Below are positions 61,329 through 64,000 of a DNA stretch of 64,000 bases, piece by piece (the stretch's first letter is position 1; each line of letters opens with the position of its first letter). The position numbers and the translations under genes were made by a program. The notes beneath the pieces are model-generated. The model ran no database searches. It was not told the origin of the DNA and was given only the letters and a program-made list of their open reading frames with translations. The stretch comes from Acanthaster planci (taxonomy: Eukaryota; Echinodermata; Asteroidea; Valvatida; Acanthasteridae), in assembly GCF_001949145.1 (NCBI RefSeq), contig NW_019091502.1, positions 126,355 to 190,354 on the forward strand, given 5' to 3'.

Positions 61329-61526
61329 ATGCACAAAATGACTGCAAAGAGTTACTCAGAAGTCTGGAAGACCCAAAGCGTGAAACGTGAGGCTAGTTCA
61401 CGAGAAAAATGTGGATTGGACGGAAACCGTCGCGGCCTTATTTTTGGGGCGGGAGATAGACCACAGAAAAATGGACTGCCGTTTGTTTTAATACCCCTCC
61501 GAGGTGGCACCTACGTCAATTTTTGA
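61329..61526 (+). CDS. Short ORF of 65 codons, unrecognised
   Basis: It starts MHKMTAKSYSEVWKTQ and ends GGTYVNF. It lies 90 bp after an RFX X-box-like sequence (61225-61237, GTATCC-T-AGCAAC). No domain is seen; it may be chance or a first exon. Confidence 0.15.
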   Translation: MHKMTAKSYSEVWKTQSVKREASSREKCGLDGNRRGLIFGAGDRPQKNGLPFVLIPLRGGTYVNF

Positions 61527-61677
61527 AAAAAAAATCATTTTCCCCTTCCCCACCCCCACTCTGTGGCTTCCCCCCCCCTCTGGAAAGCAAACCCTGGGCA
61601 CAGTTCATGAGAAACTTTTCAACTGAATTGATTTTGAACGAAAAAAAGTACCCAACATTTATTTCCCCTTTCACACA

Positions 61678-61682
<5 letters not shown>

Positions 61683-61730
<48 letters not shown>
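61683..61730. repeat. (GA)24 microsatellite
   Basis: Uninterrupted GA dinucleotides over 48 bp. ORFs crossing it are low-complexity artefacts. Confidence 0.98.
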
Positions 61731-61732
<2 letters not shown>

Positions 61733-62206
61733 AGGAGATACGGACCCCTGCGTGCGAAATAGCAGGTCAATTTATTTTAGTCATGTCCTATATTCGCTTC
61801 CGTATAATTCGGACCCGACTGCCAACCCTATCTACCGAAATAGCAGGTTGCGCTACACCAAATACGCCCCCTCCCGAAAACAGTGGAAAATCAGACCGAA
61901 ATAGCGCCGCCTGTTGACTCTCGTGAATAGGTTGGACTAGTTTTTTTCATTGGAAGTTCAAGATTATGGTCAGAAGGTCACTTTTTTTTTCAATTTTATG
62001 GGGGTTAGCCTCGAAGAAATATTATAGAAATATTTCTATGTTTTCTTTTGATTATGGCATGTCTTATTGTAAAAACCCAGAAGGATCACAAAAATTAATA
62101 TTAATGACTCGCACGCAGGAATACAACCATTTGTCGGAATGCACCCATACAGTGCAAAATTGAACAGAGACAATGACTCTTAAAAGAAGGAGCGGTTGGC
62201 CTACCC

Positions 62207-62420
62207 TCTGAAAAGTCGATGATTCGCTCGTCGCGGGCACGACCTGTGACCGCGAGGTTACCACTTCCTGTTGCGCCTCCACCAATTCAGTGTTTTCTGC
62301 CGACCGGCACGTCGACTCAATGTAATGCGGTACGCCCTCTGTTAAGACTGAGGCTGGTGTCCTCCCCGCCGCTTTAGCAGGTTTTTGTATGGAATGTTGT
62401 TTGTTAAGGGTCTTTGTCAT
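62207..62420 (-). CDS. Possible first exon of an unrecognised minus-strand gene
   Basis: From ATG at 62420 it reads MTKTLNKQHSIQKPAKAAGR and ends at a possible donor AGG|GTAGGC after STFQR. Composition is protein-like (Ser/Thr/Glu-rich, disordered) and A is at -3 of the ATG. No domain or homologue is recognised and no following exon could be found. Confidence 0.25.
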
Positions 62421-64000
62421 AATTAGTCACCTATCTCTAATAGTGTTTACTAAGCAAGGCAAATAAAATCAAGTCCACGAATTCTTCTATAATATCTGTT
62501 AATTTATTACACAACAATTATGGGGGCCTATACCACTCACAATGCTAATTTACAAAAGTTAAGTCACGAGTAAAATAACTTATGCATATCTGACCCTACC
62601 CAAGAGTCAAAATGGTATAAAATCGAATTACACCGCTCAGTGAACTACGATTTGCAGGAAATTTACGTAATCACTCAAGTAAATTTCGTACCCCACTTCT
62701 CAAAAATCAAATTCAATTGGCTATCAACAAGTATATAGTTCAATGATCTCGATGCAACAACTTCGATCTAAATTTAACTTCAATTCCAGGCACACTCTTA
62801 TTTATCCACAATGATAATAATTATTTAACATGAATTAAAACTTACATATACTTGATAAAAGGCTATACATGATTATGGATTTAAAACTGACTTCTTGATG
62901 GCTTTTCTCAATGGAGGCTGTATAAATTCTTTGAGTTGATCACTCAGTTCCTACTTGACTCCACTTCAAATGGCCTCCTTCCATACGTCTACATACGTCA
63001 CGTCCCCACGCGTTCCTCTTCCATCAAGGCTCGGAACAAAACATCAAGCGATGCCAGCCATGCATCAAGATTCAAGAAAGACCATCACGACCGAAGCAGG
63101 ACATTAAAAGTCACCAAGGGCCGTGGTTGCTTGTGAATGTTGTTGACTTGTCTCCCTATATCGTGCCAAGTGAAGATACAAATTGAGCCAAAATTTGCTC
63201 AAAACGTCATTTTACAAAATCTAACCGAGCTGCAAATTCCTCCAAGTCAGGTTTACTCAAAAGATCTCTCTTCGGGCCTGAATTACCCAAAAGCAATTAC
63301 ATGTACAAAGTCGCTGCAGCAGAGCACGTTGCTAGCACATCCACTCACTCATCAGACACATGGGAGACAACTGCCCTGACTCTATTTTAAACCAAACAAC
63401 CTTCCACCAATTTATACCTCTTCAAACGTCACTGCACTACCATTCTCGTTCAAACCAAAATCATGCATATTTAATTGTGTTCCTTACTATACAGAAACTA
63501 TTTATTGTAAGTGTGTGTGTTTGAATGTGGGTATGGGAAGACGCCCCCAAAGGTATGTGTGCAAGATGTCTTTATTGTTTGACCAGTCAACCACGGCTCT
63601 GGCCCATTCATGCAATTATGTGCAGGAGTTAAAAGATTGAAAGGAAAGGACAGAAAAGAAACAGAATTATTCACAGTACTCCGAGGGTGGTTTATTGTGA
63701 CAGTCTTAATCTGGGAATCACTACATAAATGCATCGGTAGCACCAATTGTCTTCCCGAACTGATGAACTCCGTGACCCTAATAACCCTCTTCACGTTGTT
63801 TGCCGTACACTAGTCCGAGTAGAACTCGACGAATCAGTTGGATACAGGAAGAAAGTCTCCTTTTGGGGTTATATAGAAGCTGTGCTGGAATTTCAGTAAC
63901 CGCTAGGGACTAGGTTGCACTGCAAATGGCCTTTGATAGCGTTATCATGGTCACCGAATTCGCCGATATAAAATATAAAGTGTACTTTGTCATATGCAGC
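62421..64000. other. Right end, nothing recognised
   Basis: AT-rich at 62450-62900, then mixed sequence. The short ORFs at 62936-63136, 63137-63379 and 63498-63794 have no domain features. It may include transposon remnants that I cannot classify. Confidence 0.4.

Larger units (their letters stand above)
59974..61806. repeat. Long-range inverted repeat, ~55-bp arms 1.7 kb apart
   Basis: Arm 59974-60032 (ATACGGAAGCG ... AGGACATGACT ... CCTGCTATTTCGC) is matched in inverse by 61754-61806 (GCGAAATAGCAGG ... AGTCATGTCCTATATTCGC). The motif CGAAATAG occurs again near 60059, 61837 and 61895. This may be the two ends of a ~1.8-kb DNA element or duplicated promoter sequence. Confidence 0.55.

Noticed and set aside
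61516-61770. ORFs with Ser-Leu or Arg-Glu repeats
   Set aside because: They are read-through of the (GA)24 microsatellite.

Overview
This is animal genomic DNA. Genes have introns with GT..AG boundaries, no operons or Shine-Dalgarno sites are visible, the non-coding parts carry many small TTAA-bounded transposon remnants, tRNA-like SINE fragments and TACATGTA-type palindromes, and there is a 588-base assembly gap. The mixture of domains and the non-coding texture suggest a marine invertebrate deuterostome (echinoderm, hemichordate or cephalochordate). That is inference; the species cannot be fixed from the sequence.

The left two thirds (1-43158, + strand) is the 3' part of one giant gene. 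I could chain 25 exons with matching phases at every junction, giving about 11,077 in-frame residues; the N-terminus and signal peptide lie before the window. From the N-terminal side the protein has: (1) at least seven copies of a ~415-residue glycine-rich/beta-strand repeat (exons 1-10); (2) a long EGF region made of about eleven copies of a four-EGF super-repeat (exons 10-18); (3) a small domain of a kind I associate with bacterial secreted proteins (exons 19-20); (4) nine tandem modules of degenerate VWD, LamG/pentraxin-like, C8-like and two EGF domains (exons 21-25); (5) one transmembrane helix and a ~400-residue cytoplasmic tail ending in a class I PDZ ligand. It looks like a cell-anchored giant extracellular matrix or coat protein. 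I do not recognise a named orthologue. Its 3' UTR carries a tandem family of hairpin-forming repeats (about 44340-44770).

After the gap (45219-45806) and a gene-poor stretch with transposon debris, the - strand carries a complete acireductone dioxygenase gene (ADI1, methionine salvage). It has four phase-0 coding exons (59850-59731, 55786-55667, 55089-54910, 50478-50365) encoding 177 residues. Its first splice donor sits in a perfect 25-bp tandem duplication next to a ~550-bp foldback element. Intron 1 holds a fragment resembling the end of a THAP domain.

The right end (59850-64000) has the presumed ADI1 promoter, a second long-range inverted repeat, a (GA)24 microsatellite and a few short ORFs that I cannot assign. 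The two genes appear functionally unrelated; they converge on the gap region from opposite strands.
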